Source: Bacteroidales bacterium (lineage in GTDB: Bacteria > Bacteroidota > Bacteroidia > Bacteroidales > UBA932). Taken from it: a stretch of DNA of 55,341 nt. Position numbers and translations under genes: made by a program. Numbering within the stretch: the stretch's first letter is position 1; each line of letters begins with the position of its first letter. Shown piece after piece: positions 11,337-19,253 of the stretch. The notes beneath the pieces were generated by a model. It did no database searches, had not been told where the DNA came from, and saw only the letters and a list, made by a program, of their open reading frames with translations. The stretch spans positions 1 to 55,341 of the forward strand of contig JAFTEQ010000043.1 of NCBI GenBank assembly GCA_017453565.1, read 5' to 3'.

Positions 11337-12766
11337 ACGAAGAAACGATCGGGGAAATTGACAAGATAAACCTGCTCCACAGCACGCGTCAGGGCCGTAT
11401 AGAGCCATTTGAGATCGTCGAGGGTCTGCTCGCTCTGCCAGAAAGGACAGTCGATGAAGACGCACTTCCACTGCCCGCCCTGTGATTTATGGGCGGTGAT
11501 GGCCTCGGCGTATTTGACTTGCAGCGCGTTGTAATAGGGATCTTCCCGCACCGCCTCATAGCGTTTCTTCTTGGAGGCGATGTGGGCGTAATCTTCCGAG
11601 ACCCCCTGGTAGAGGGCGTTCTGCTGCTCATAACTCAGGGAAGCGGCCTCGCTCTCCAGGGTGTCGAGACAGACCTTCGCCCGGATCTCGCGGTCGTCGT
11701 AATCGGGAAAAGAGAGCAGCGCGTCGGCGAAATGCAGGCCGTAGCGCTCTTCGAATCCGCCGATGCGCTGCAGGGTAGCGATGTCGCCGTTGGCGATGTA
11801 GTCCATCCCCTCCACGTCCTCCACGAACTGATAACAGTTACGCACGATCATGAGTTTGTCGCCCCGCACCAGCGGCTCCTCCTTATACTGGACCTGGCTG
11901 CGCACGCCCAGATTGTAACGGATGGCCCTCTTGTTGGAGCGGCACAGGATCACGGTTTCATCCTCGCCGTAGCGCGCATAGGCGTCGGACAGGCTCTCCA
12001 GCAATTCTCCCCCGCTCAGGCGGACGATATCCCCGAATCCCCCGGTCTCGAGCCGCAGCGCCTCGAAGGTCTCCGACGGGTCGGCCCGCTCGATGATGTA
12101 GCGCAGGATGGTGGCGTTGTGCAGGATGCCCGACAGGGCCGCCTGACGCACCACTGTGGTGAGCGTCTCGTAACACACGCCGCCGAAACCGTCCATGAAA
12201 TCGGACGACAGGGCGGGACTCTCCTCCAGCCCCACAGGCGGCAACTGGGCCGCATCGCCGATGAGGATGAGCCGGCAGTCTACGCCGGAACGTACGAACT
12301 GCACCAGGTCTTCCAGCAGATTCCCGGTCCCGAAGGCCGCGGTGGATGCCGACGGCGCCTCGTCGATGCCGATGAGCGACACCTCGTCCACCACGAAAAG
12401 CGTGTCTTTCGCCTTGTTGGGTGCCAGGCTGAACTGGCCGAAACCGTCAGCGCCCACCGATTTCTGCCGGTAGATGTGTTTGTGGACGGTACTGGCCGCG
12501 CGCCCCGCGTGGGCCGACAGGACCTTGGCCGCACGCCCGGTGGGCGCGAGGAGCACCGTACGGACCTTCAGGGCGGAGAGAGCCTCCACCACGGCCGAAA
12601 CGGCCGTCGTCTTGCCCGTTCCGGCATAACCGTTCACCACCAGGATGTCACCCTCGTCACCGGTCAGGAAAGAGGCTACGGTGTGCAGGAAACGCTCCTG
12701 ACAGGGCGTCGCCTCCACGCTCAGAAAGCTGCGGAATTCCTTGTAGAGAAAGTCGGCCCGGTCCAT
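11333..12766 (-). CDS. RecD-like ATP-dependent DNA helicase (AAA_30 / UvrD_C_2)
   Basis: A 477-residue SF1 helicase. Walker A is NGYAGTGKTT (residues 45-54), Walker B is FVVDEVSLIG (124-133), followed by ILIGDAAQLPPVG (motif III). The C-terminal motif is AITAHKSQGGQWKCVFID (about 430), then WLYTALTRA, typical of the UvrD/RecD C-terminal domain. This is the short Bacteroidetes form often annotated as exodeoxyribonuclease V subunit alpha-like; no RecB or RecC is nearby, so it probably acts alone as a 5'-3' helicase. The ATG shares one base with the TrkH TGA (TGATG), and the stop overlaps the next start, so it is translationally coupled on both sides. Confidence 0.9.
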   Translation of the reverse strand: MDRADFLYKEFRSFLSVEATPCQERFLHTVASFLTGDEGDILVVNGYAGTGKTTAVSAVVEALSALKVRTVLLAPTGRAAKVLSAHAGRAASTVHKHIYRQKSVGADGFGQFSLAPNKAKDTLFVVDEVSLIGIDEAPSASTAAFGTGNLLEDLVQFVRSGVDCRLILIGDAAQLPPVGLEESPALSSDFMDGFGGVCYETLTTVVRQAALSGILHNATILRYIIERADPSETFEALRLETGGFGDIVRLSGGELLESLSDAYARYGEDETVILCRSNKRAIRYNLGVRSQVQYKEEPLVRGDKLMIVRNCYQFVEDVEGMDYIANGDIATLQRIGGFEERYGLHFADALLSFPDYDDREIRAKVCLDTLESEAASLSYEQQNALYQGVSEDYAHIASKKKRYEAVREDPYYNALQVKYAEAITAHKSQGGQWKCVFIDCPFWQSEQTLDDLKWLYTALTRAVEQVYLVNFPDRFFV

Positions 12767-14193
12767 CAGTGCCGCCTCCGGTCAAAGATCATGGCCAGAA
12801 CGGCGAGCACCGGATAAATCTCGATGCGCCCCAGGAACATGTTGAAGGAAAACAGGACCTTGGCTCCGTCGGGCATGGTGGAGAAAGCGCCCGGTCCCAG
12901 ATCACCCATGGCCGAAACCGACGCGATCACCGCATCGTGATGATCGACGCCCATACCGATGACCAGCACGGCCGACACGGCGATGAGGACCAGGTAGAGC
13001 GTAAGGTAGAGCATGTGCGGATAGACATCTTCCTCGTGCAGGCTCTTACCGCCCAGACGCACCTCATGTACCGATGACGGATGGAGGCTGTGGCTGATCT
13101 GACGGCCGAGGGCCTTGAAGAAGATGAGGATACGGTCGGCCTTCACGCCACCCGTGGTGGAACCGGCGCAGGCACACATCACTCCGAAGAACAGCAGGAT
13201 CTCAGGCAGGGGCGGCCAGGCATCGGCGCTCACGATGGAAAAACCCGAGGTGGTGGCCACGCACAGGGTTTGGAACGCTCCGTTCCAGAGGGCGCCCGGA
13301 AGGCTCGTCTCCACGCCGCCGGCCTTCATGGCCACGGCATCCAGCACGGTAAAGAGCACCAGCGCCGCCAGGTAGAAACGCAGCACCGGATTGCGCAGGG
13401 GCCGCAGCGAATGGGTCACGATGGCCAGGAAGAGGAGTCCGAAGTGGATGCTCGACAGAAACATGAACAGCATCGTGATGCCTTCGATCCACAGGGAGTT
13501 GTAGGCGCCAATTGAAAGGTTGCGGGTACTGAACCCACCGGTGGCGCACACGCTGAAGGCATGGCAGACGGCGTCGAGCACCGGCATGCCGGCCAGGACA
13601 TAGCAGATGAAAGCACCCAGGCAGATGCCCAGATAGATGTAGGCGAAGACGTAGACCGTGCGGTTGGAACGCGTGAAATAGGTGCTCTTCGACAACGTAG
13701 AGAGTTCCATGTTGGTGAGCCGGAGCCGCACGGGACTCGATTCGGGAATGATCAGCAGCAGGAAGACCACGACCCCCAAACCACCGATGAAATGCGTGGA
13801 GCAGCGCCAGAATTGCAGGCCGGGCGGCAGGGCCTCGATGTCGTTGAGGATGGTTGCTCCGGTGGTGGTGAAGCCCGAAACGCTCTCGAACCAGGCGTTC
13901 GAGACCGTGAAAGGACCGCCCCACAGCACATAGGGCAGCATGCCGAACACAAAGGAGAGCAGCCAGGAGAGGACGATGATCACATAACCTTCGCGCAGGG
14001 TGATGGACGGCGTCCTGCGCACGAAAATCATGGGGAAAACCCCGGAAATGAAGGTAATGAGGAAACTCACAGCCAGCGGCACAAGCGAGGTGTCCCCTTT
14101 TCCCGAAGCCGCGATGATCACGCCCACAAGCATGAATAGCGCGCTCACGAGCAGGGCGTAGCCCACATTCCGGCTGATGACCTTGAAACTCAT
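12766..14193 (-). CDS. trkH: TrkH-family potassium uptake protein
   Basis: A 475-residue integral membrane K+ translocation subunit. The four pore-loop filter regions are visible: SVSGFTTTGATIL, CATGGFSTRN, TTSGFSIVSAD and, near the C-terminus, MGDLGPGAFS. A GSTTGGVKADR motif lies between the last two repeats. Hydrophobic segments alternate throughout. TrkH needs the cytosolic regulator TrkA, which is not in this window. Its ATG overlaps the stop of the upstream HAMP-type gene by 4 nt, and its own stop overlaps the helicase start. Ktr-type transport is the alternative; the length is nearer TrkH. Confidence 0.9.
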   Translation of the reverse strand: MSFKVISRNVGYALLVSALFMLVGVIIAASGKGDTSLVPLAVSFLITFISGVFPMIFVRRTPSITLREGYVIIVLSWLLSFVFGMLPYVLWGGPFTVSNAWFESVSGFTTTGATILNDIEALPPGLQFWRCSTHFIGGLGVVVFLLLIIPESSPVRLRLTNMELSTLSKSTYFTRSNRTVYVFAYIYLGICLGAFICYVLAGMPVLDAVCHAFSVCATGGFSTRNLSIGAYNSLWIEGITMLFMFLSSIHFGLLFLAIVTHSLRPLRNPVLRFYLAALVLFTVLDAVAMKAGGVETSLPGALWNGAFQTLCVATTSGFSIVSADAWPPLPEILLFFGVMCACAGSTTGGVKADRILIFFKALGRQISHSLHPSSVHEVRLGGKSLHEEDVYPHMLYLTLYLVLIAVSAVLVIGMGVDHHDAVIASVSAMGDLGPGAFSTMPDGAKVLFSFNMFLGRIEIYPVLAVLAMIFDRRRH

Positions 14194-15011
14194 TCCTGTG
14201 CCTCTCCGTTGTCGCGCCGCCGCAGGGCCGAGATGCGCCTGCGCAGTTGCTGGTTGTCACGGGCCAGTTCCCCGATACCGGCGTTGAGTTCACCCAGTTC
14301 GTCGTCGCCTTCGAATTCATAGGTATACTGCTTCCCGTAGGAACGGTAACCCTGCAGGCCGTCGAGCATGCGCCGGAGCGGACGCACATAGTTGGCCAGC
14401 AGGAAGAAAAGGAGGAGCAGGACCAGCAGCAGCCCCACACCCACGGCCACCATGCCGGGGATGATGCTGCGGTAGAAGGCCCCTTCGAAGGTCTCGGAAT
14501 TGACCGAAAGGTCGCGGTAAACGGCTGAAGTGAGGGCGTCGATATCGTGGCGGAAGCGGTTGAAACGGGGTTGGAGCCGCTCGAAGTACCAGGTTCGCGA
14601 ATCGATGAAATCGGACAGGAGCACCCCCTGGAGTTCCAGCGAGGTGAGCATGTAGGCAGAGTAGGAGTACTCCACGGAATCGGCCAGGGGCAGCAGGGCG
14701 TCCGACGCGAGCGAGGCGCGCAGGCTGTCGCAGCGCGAAAGAAAGGCGTCGGCGTCGAACGAAGGAAGGGATGTGGCGTGCTCCTCGCCGATGACGGCCA
14801 GGATTTCCAGATTGTAGCTGTTGGTCACATCGGCCAGTTTCTGCGTAACGTTGATGCTGTTGATGTTGTCGGCGATCATATCCGACACATAGGAGCTCAT
14901 GCTCCTGTATTCCATCACCGAGATGAGGCTGGAAAGCAGCAAAACGGCGGCAATGGAACAGAGACTGAGCACCAACTTGGCGCGCATCGACAGACGCGAC
15001 TCCTTCGACAT
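14190..15011 (-). CDS. membrane protein with HAMP-like domain and no output domain
   Basis: A 273-residue protein. One N-terminal membrane segment (about residues 12-32) is followed by an extracytoplasmic helical domain of about 140 residues, a second membrane segment (LLLVLLLLFFLLANYV, about 185-205) and a HAMP-like linker starting NYVRPLRRMLDGLQ. It ends in a short coiled coil (LARDNQQLRRRISALRRR). The topology matches the sensor half of a histidine kinase or chemoreceptor, but there is no kinase, GGDEF or MCP domain. The start at 15011 was preferred over in-frame upstream codons because those fall across the promoter box at 15038-15045. It is first in the operon and its stop overlaps trkH, so a role in sensing linked to K+ uptake is inference. 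Confidence 0.7.
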   Translation of the reverse strand: MSKESRLSMRAKLVLSLCSIAAVLLLSSLISVMEYRSMSSYVSDMIADNINSINVTQKLADVTNSYNLEILAVIGEEHATSLPSFDADAFLSRCDSLRASLASDALLPLADSVEYSYSAYMLTSLELQGVLLSDFIDSRTWYFERLQPRFNRFRHDIDALTSAVYRDLSVNSETFEGAFYRSIIPGMVAVGVGLLLVLLLLFFLLANYVRPLRRMLDGLQGYRSYGKQYTYEFEGDDELGELNAGIGELARDNQQLRRRISALRRRDNGEAQE

Positions 15012-15037
15012 TTTTAAACTTTTTTCAAAAACAAAAA

Positions 15038-15045
15038 CAAATATA
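15038..15045 (-). promoter_or_regulatory. -7 box of the five-gene minus-strand operon
   Basis: TATATTTG on the minus strand fits TAnnTTTG. It lies about 26 nt upstream of the ATG at 15011 and is divergent from the ROK promoter. Confidence 0.6.
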
Positions 15046-15058
15046 GGGATTTTATTTC

Positions 15059-15066
15059 TATTTTTG
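15059..15066 (+). promoter_or_regulatory. -7 box of the ROK gene
   Basis: TATTTTTG matches TAnnTTTG. The leader of about 18-20 nt contains AAGGAG upstream of the ATG at 15090, one of the few clear Shine-Dalgarno-like sequences in the window. Confidence 0.55.
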
Positions 15067-15089
15067 TATGGAAGGAGATTTTCTGCCCT

Positions 15090-16256
15090 ATGACCGATTT
15101 GCAAAAAGGGATATTACGCGAGTGTATCGAGCATGGAGCCTGCAGCATTGCCTCGTACAGTAAAGCTCTGGGTATCAGCGTACCCACAGCCACGAAACTG
15201 GTACAGGAACTCATTGAAGAAGGCTATCTTCAGGACAACGGCAAGGTGGGCACCAGCGGCGGCCGCCGTCCCAGCACCTACGGACTGAACCCCGATGCGG
15301 GCTATTTCGTGGGCGTAGATGTGGCGCGCCAGCATTTCCATCTGGCCATCGCCGACTTCAAGGGCACGGTCAAAACTTTCATTCCCGACATCGAATTCGT
15401 GCTGGAAGCCAATGCGGAGTCGTTCCGCAACATTTGCAGCCGCATCCGCGCCGAGGTGGAACGCTCCGGCATCGCCTGGGGCCAGGTGCTTTCGGTGGGC
15501 ATCAGCCTGTCGGGCCGCGTAAACCCCGAAAAGGGCTTCTCCCTCTCCTATTACGTATCGGACGACCTGCCCCTCAAGGACCTCTTCCAACGCGAACTCG
15601 ACGCTCCCGTGAGCATCGAGAACGACTCCCGGGCCATGGCCTACGGAGAATACATGCACCTGGGGCCGGAAGCCGATCCCGACATGCTCTTCATCAACCT
15701 CAACTGGGGTCTGGGCATGGGCGTCATCATGGACGGAAAACTCTATTACGGGAAATCGGGGTTCTCGGGCGAAATCGGGCACTTCCCCCTGCTCGACAAC
15801 GACATCATCTGCCGCTGCGGCAAAGTGGGCTGCCTGGAGACGGGCGCCTCGGGCTCTGCCCTGCACCGCGCCATCCTGGAACGCCTCGAAGAAGGACGCC
15901 GTTCTTCACTTTCTGAGATCTACCAGAAAAACGGGGACATCCGGCTCCAGGAGATTCTCGACGCCGTGGCCGAGGAAGACGTGCTGGCCATCGAAGAGAT
16001 CGGGCATATCGGCGAAGTCCTGGGACGCGGTATCGCGGGCGTTATCAATATCTTCAATCCGGGCCTGGTGGTCATTGGCGGACGCCTCATCGTGGGGCGC
16101 GACTACCTTATGCTCCCCATCCGCACCGCCGTCAACAAGTATTCCCTTTCGAAGGTGAGCGCCGACACCAAGATCCGCTTCTCCAAACTCGGAGGACAGG
16201 CTGCCGCCACGGGCAACTGCCTGCTCGCTCGCGGGAAATATCTGGGATTGCTGTAG
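15090..16256 (+). CDS. ROK-family transcriptional regulator
   Basis: A 388-residue protein with an N-terminal winged-helix domain (ACSIASYSKALGISVPTATK, residues 11-30) joined to a sugar-kinase-like ROK domain beginning GYFVGVDVARQ. The ROK signature and zinc site are present: GEIGHFPLLD, then C-x-C-x4-C in CRCGKVGC, with E-T-G-A-S-G after it. Relatives such as NagC, Mlc and XylR bind a sugar through the ROK domain and repress catabolic genes. The gene is divergent from the HAMP/trkH operon, so it might control that unit or itself, but no operator can be picked out by eye. The sugar ligand is unknown. Confidence 0.88.
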   Translation: MTDLQKGILRECIEHGACSIASYSKALGISVPTATKLVQELIEEGYLQDNGKVGTSGGRRPSTYGLNPDAGYFVGVDVARQHFHLAIADFKGTVKTFIPDIEFVLEANAESFRNICSRIRAEVERSGIAWGQVLSVGISLSGRVNPEKGFSLSYYVSDDLPLKDLFQRELDAPVSIENDSRAMAYGEYMHLGPEADPDMLFINLNWGLGMGVIMDGKLYYGKSGFSGEIGHFPLLDNDIICRCGKVGCLETGASGSALHRAILERLEEGRRSSLSEIYQKNGDIRLQEILDAVAEEDVLAIEEIGHIGEVLGRGIAGVINIFNPGLVVIGGRLIVGRDYLMLPIRTAVNKYSLSKVSADTKIRFSKLGGQAAATGNCLLARGKYLGLL

Positions 16257-16288
16257 TCCCGGGGACGCGATTGCATCCTACTGAATAC

Positions 16289-16327
16289 AAAAAAAATGAG
16301 TTGTGACCCTCACAGGCAACAACTCAT
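16289..16327 (-). terminator. intrinsic terminator of the candidate small RNA
   Basis: Perfect 9-bp stem: ATGAGTTGT at 16296-16304 and ACAACTCAT at 16319-16327, with a 14-nt loop. On the minus strand it is followed directly by eight T (16289-16296). Confidence 0.75.
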
Positions 16328-16400
16328 CTAACCACATAATTAATAACACTAAAACTAATAACCAATAGGCTGACGGATCAGAACGACCACTTACTCAACC
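16289..16400 (-). ncRNA. candidate small RNA of about 110 nt
   Basis: No gene on either strand fills 16257-16539, yet the minus strand carries a complete transcription unit. An exact promoter (TTTG, 19 nt, TATATTTG) at 16406-16436 is followed by about 75 nt of AT-rich sequence and an intrinsic terminator. The 5' end is placed at about 16400 by the usual distance from the -7 box. A short open frame starting ATGTGG overlaps the terminator and seems unlikely to be used. I do not recognise the family; it is too short for a typical 6S RNA. It stands between the ROK gene and tRNA-Cys, both on the opposite strand. Confidence 0.6.
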
Positions 16401-16405
16401 CACTG

Positions 16406-16436
16406 CAAATATAGTCATTGTTTTTTAGTTTGCAAA
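16406..16436 (-). promoter_or_regulatory. consensus promoter of the candidate small RNA
   Basis: Minus strand: TTTG (16433-16436), exactly 19 nt, then TATATTTG (16406-16413). This is a full match to the Bacteroidetes TTTG-N19-TAnnTTTG consensus. Confidence 0.75.
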
Positions 16437-16499
16437 TAATTTTAAGAATTTTTTCAAAAAATTTTATGAAGGTTTTTAGAATGGCCCGGGCGGCCATTA

Positions 16500-16530
16500 T
16501 TTGCAAATCCAAGAATTAATCGTATCTTTG
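16500..16530 (+). promoter_or_regulatory. consensus promoter of tRNA-Cys
   Basis: TTTG (16500-16503), exactly 19 nt, then TATCTTTG (16523-16530), ending 9 nt before the tRNA. Confidence 0.75.
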
Positions 16531-16539
16531 CGTCCCCAA

Positions 16540-16610
16540 GGTGCGTTGGCCGAGTGGTTAGGCGCAGGTCTGCAAAACCTGTTACAATGGTTCGATTCCG
16601 TTACGCACCT
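16540..16610 (+). tRNA. tRNA-Cys (GCA anticodon)
   Basis: A 71-nt cloverleaf. The acceptor arms are GGTGCGT (16540-16546) and ACGCACC (16603-16609), with a T discriminator. The anticodon loop CTGCAAA gives GCA, and the T-loop reads TTCGATT. No CCA is encoded, as usual in this phylum. Confidence 0.95.
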
Positions 16611-16613
16611 CAA

Positions 16614-16648
16614 AAAAGAAGCCTCTGCAACACTGCAGGGGCTTCTTT
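16614..16648. terminator. shared bidirectional terminator between tRNA-Cys and tRNA-Ser
   Basis: A long stem, AAGAAGCCTCTGCA against TGCAGGGGCTTCTT with a short loop, is flanked by A-rich and T-rich ends. It lies between the 3' ends of two convergent tRNA genes and can terminate both. Confidence 0.75.
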
Positions 16649-16649
16649 G

Positions 16650-16737
16650 CGGAGAGAGCGAGATTCGAACTCGCGATACCCTTTTGGGGTACACACGCTT
16701 TCCAGGCGTGCCTCTTCAGCCACTCGAGCATCTCTCC
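16650..16737 (-). tRNA. tRNA-Ser (GGA anticodon)
   Basis: An 88-nt class II tRNA. The acceptor arms are GGAGAGA and TCTCTCC, the anticodon loop CTGGAAA gives GGA, and a long variable arm (GTACCCCAAAAGGGTAT) follows the anticodon stem. The T-loop is TTCGAAT and the discriminator is G, as expected for serine. Confidence 0.95.
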
Positions 16738-16753
16738 GGAGCTTTGAGGACTG

Positions 16754-16761
16754 CAAATATA
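16754..16761 (-). promoter_or_regulatory. -7 box of tRNA-Ser
   Basis: TATATTTG on the minus strand, 16 nt upstream of the tRNA 5' end and just past the wzc stop. Confidence 0.65.
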
Positions 16762-16796
16762 GCAATATTTTTCAGAATGCGAAGTGCTCCGCCCCG

Positions 16797-19250
16797 CTAT
16801 TCATCGTTTCCGTAGCCGTACTCGTAGCCATAGCCGTAGCCGTAACCCGATCCATAGCCGTATTTGAGGTGCCGGGACCTGATATCCAGGTCGTTAAGCA
16901 GCATACACAGATTGTTGAGCTTACGACGATGCGTGGAATGCTCCGACTGCAACGACTCCAGCCACCTCATCTCCGTATGGTTGGCCCGCACCACGTAGAG
17001 CGTCAGGTCCACGTAGGGATTGATGAGGGTGGAATCGGTCACCGGCAGGAACGGCGCGGAATCAATGACCACGTAGTCGTACAGTCCGCGATAGGTCTTG
17101 ATGAGCCGCTCGAGTCCGCCCTGAGCCAGCAACTCGCTGGGGTTGGGCGGAATGGGACCCGAGAAGAGTACGTCCAGGTTGGGATGGGCCTTGCTGGGAT
17201 ACGGCAGGCTGGCCAGGTCGATATCCGGCCGGAGCAGGGCTGTTACCACGCTGCGCTTGGGATCGTATTCCACCTCGGAGAAAATGTCGGGCAGCGCCGG
17301 CTTGCGCAGGTCCAGACCCAGGAGCAACACCTTCTTGCCAATATGCGAGATGCTGATGGCCAGGTTGGACGACACGAACGACTTGCCCTCACCCGGCATG
17401 GAGGATGTGACCTGGATCACCTGGGCGGAAGGCATGAACTGCAGGTTGGAACGCAGCATGCGGAAGGCCTCCGAGAAGGCGTCACGACCGTTCTTCTTCA
17501 ACAGGATACCGCCGGCTTCCACGTTCTTCCGGGGCAGCACGGCCAGAATGGGCGCATCTACCCGGTCTTCCACATCCTTACGCGTCTCAACCTTGGTCTT
17601 GAGCATGATCTGGAGCCACATCAGGACCGGCGGCAGGCAGATTCCAAGGATGAGTGCAATGAGATAGGTGGTCATGGGACGGGGACGCACCGGAGACGGC
17701 GAACCGAAAGAGGCTTCGATGATGCGGAAATCGTCCGACTGCGAATACATGGCAATCTGAGCCTCCTCCCGTTTCTGCTGCAGGAGCAGATAGAGCGGCT
17801 CAATGATTTCCATCTTGCGCGAGAGCTGCTGGATCTCCAATTGCTGACGCGGAATGTCGGAAATCCGGCGCTGGCTGCGCATGAGGATGTCTTCCAGTTC
17901 CCGCTCCCGGATGCCATAGGCGTTGTCGAGGTTGGCTATGGAAAGATCAATCCCCTTCCGTGCGTCCTCAATGGACGACTGAAGGCTCGTCACTCTTGGG
18001 TTGCTCTCACTCGAATTGGCTACCAGCCGGTTGCGTTCGGCAACAAGGGTATTGTACTGGCTGATGATTCCGTTCAGCCCGGTATCGGTGAGTCCGATGT
18101 TGGACGGAATGACCCGGTACTCACCGCTGGGGGCGCTGTGCATCTCCTTGCCCACCATTTCCAGAATGCGGCGCTGGAGTTTGAGCTCGGTGAGCTGGTC
18201 GCGGTAGCGGAGGTCGGACGAAACAGTCAGGCCTGCCTGGGAATCAAGGTCCACCAGGGAATTGCGCGACTGGTACTCCTTCACGTTCCGCTCCACGTTG
18301 CCCAACTCGTTGGAGATGTCGGACAGACGCTCGTCGATGAAGGCGATGGCACGGTAGGACGCCTCGTTCGTATAGCGTTTCGCCTCCTCGTTATTCTTGA
18401 TTACCAGGGTATTGAGGATATCATCGGCTCGTGCCGGCTTGGTATCCTCTATGGAGAGCGACACCACATCGCACATGGAGATGTAGTAACTGCTCTTCTG
18501 CTTGCCCTGTGCCTCCACGTTCAGGCGGGCGGCGAAGCTTTCGGCCGTCCGGAACGGAGTGGTCCAGGAGCAGCCGTAACGCACACCGTCGGTCATGAGC
18601 AGTGGATCGGCGCACTGGACACACAGGGTCACACGGTCAAGACGGATGGGCTCGCCGTAGGCATAGGACTGCTGCGGCAGATCCACCTTCTTGCCGTCCA
18701 CTGAAACTTTTCTGATTCGGGGCCCCTTTTCGCCGTGTTTGAACTCAACCCAGACGGAACGCACCTGCTGTGCCTCAGGCAGCAGAGAATCGGCCTGAAC
18801 CAGGAAGGTGAAGGGCGAATCTTTGTAGAACTCGTCCCTGCGCTGCGGGAAAAACCAGCGCAGGTGGGTAATATGCTTGTCGCCGAAAGGCAATGTATAA
18901 CGGTAGTATCGCGTATTCAGCCCCAGTTCGTCCACCACCTTGCGCATGAGGGACGGACTCTTGAGAATGTACATCTCATTGTCGATCTTCTTCCGGATGC
19001 GGTTGCCCGTCATCTGGGCCATGATCGAGAACTCGCCGGTAGAACCGTCGTCGCGGTTGAGCATGATCCAGGAGCTGCGTTCATAGACGGGATTCTGCAT
19101 CCTCACCAGGAAGACCGCCAGTACCAGCGCAATGGCAGCTGACGCGATGATCCACCACTTCAAGCGGAAAAGGAACTCGATGATTTCGCGGATGGAGAGG
19201 CCATCGGCCCCTTCATTATCGTTATGCGGATAGGATTTGTACTCTTCCAT
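16797..19250 (-). CDS. wzc: polysaccharide co-polymerase / tyrosine autokinase (Wzc type)
   Basis: An 817-residue inner-membrane protein. It has a Wzz domain after a first membrane segment (residues 33-50), a long periplasmic coiled-coil region with a GNVR-like segment, a second membrane segment (about 528-548) and a cytosolic BY-kinase domain. Walker A is SSMPGEGKS (615-623), Walker A' LLGLDLRKP (643-651) and Walker B YVVIDSAP. The tail (797-814) is a Gly-Tyr repeat with eight tyrosines, the expected autophosphorylation cluster. Such proteins control chain length and export of capsule or exopolysaccharide with the Wza channel, encoded 3 nt upstream. No glycosyltransferase or Wzx/Wzy gene is adjacent. 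The cognate phosphatase is not in the window. Confidence 0.93.
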   Translation of the reverse strand: MEEYKSYPHNDNEGADGLSIREIIEFLFRLKWWIIASAAIALVLAVFLVRMQNPVYERSSWIMLNRDDGSTGEFSIMAQMTGNRIRKKIDNEMYILKSPSLMRKVVDELGLNTRYYRYTLPFGDKHITHLRWFFPQRRDEFYKDSPFTFLVQADSLLPEAQQVRSVWVEFKHGEKGPRIRKVSVDGKKVDLPQQSYAYGEPIRLDRVTLCVQCADPLLMTDGVRYGCSWTTPFRTAESFAARLNVEAQGKQKSSYYISMCDVVSLSIEDTKPARADDILNTLVIKNNEEAKRYTNEASYRAIAFIDERLSDISNELGNVERNVKEYQSRNSLVDLDSQAGLTVSSDLRYRDQLTELKLQRRILEMVGKEMHSAPSGEYRVIPSNIGLTDTGLNGIISQYNTLVAERNRLVANSSESNPRVTSLQSSIEDARKGIDLSIANLDNAYGIRERELEDILMRSQRRISDIPRQQLEIQQLSRKMEIIEPLYLLLQQKREEAQIAMYSQSDDFRIIEASFGSPSPVRPRPMTTYLIALILGICLPPVLMWLQIMLKTKVETRKDVEDRVDAPILAVLPRKNVEAGGILLKKNGRDAFSEAFRMLRSNLQFMPSAQVIQVTSSMPGEGKSFVSSNLAISISHIGKKVLLLGLDLRKPALPDIFSEVEYDPKRSVVTALLRPDIDLASLPYPSKAHPNLDVLFSGPIPPNPSELLAQGGLERLIKTYRGLYDYVVIDSAPFLPVTDSTLINPYVDLTLYVVRANHTEMRWLESLQSEHSTHRRKLNNLCMLLNDLDIRSRHLKYGYGSGYGYGYGYEYGYGNDE

Positions 19251-19253
19251 AGT

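Noticed and set aside
16289-16345. Short peptide (ATGTGG...) encoded in the candidate small RNA
   Set aside because: The frame runs through the terminator stem and T run, so most of it would not be transcribed or translated.
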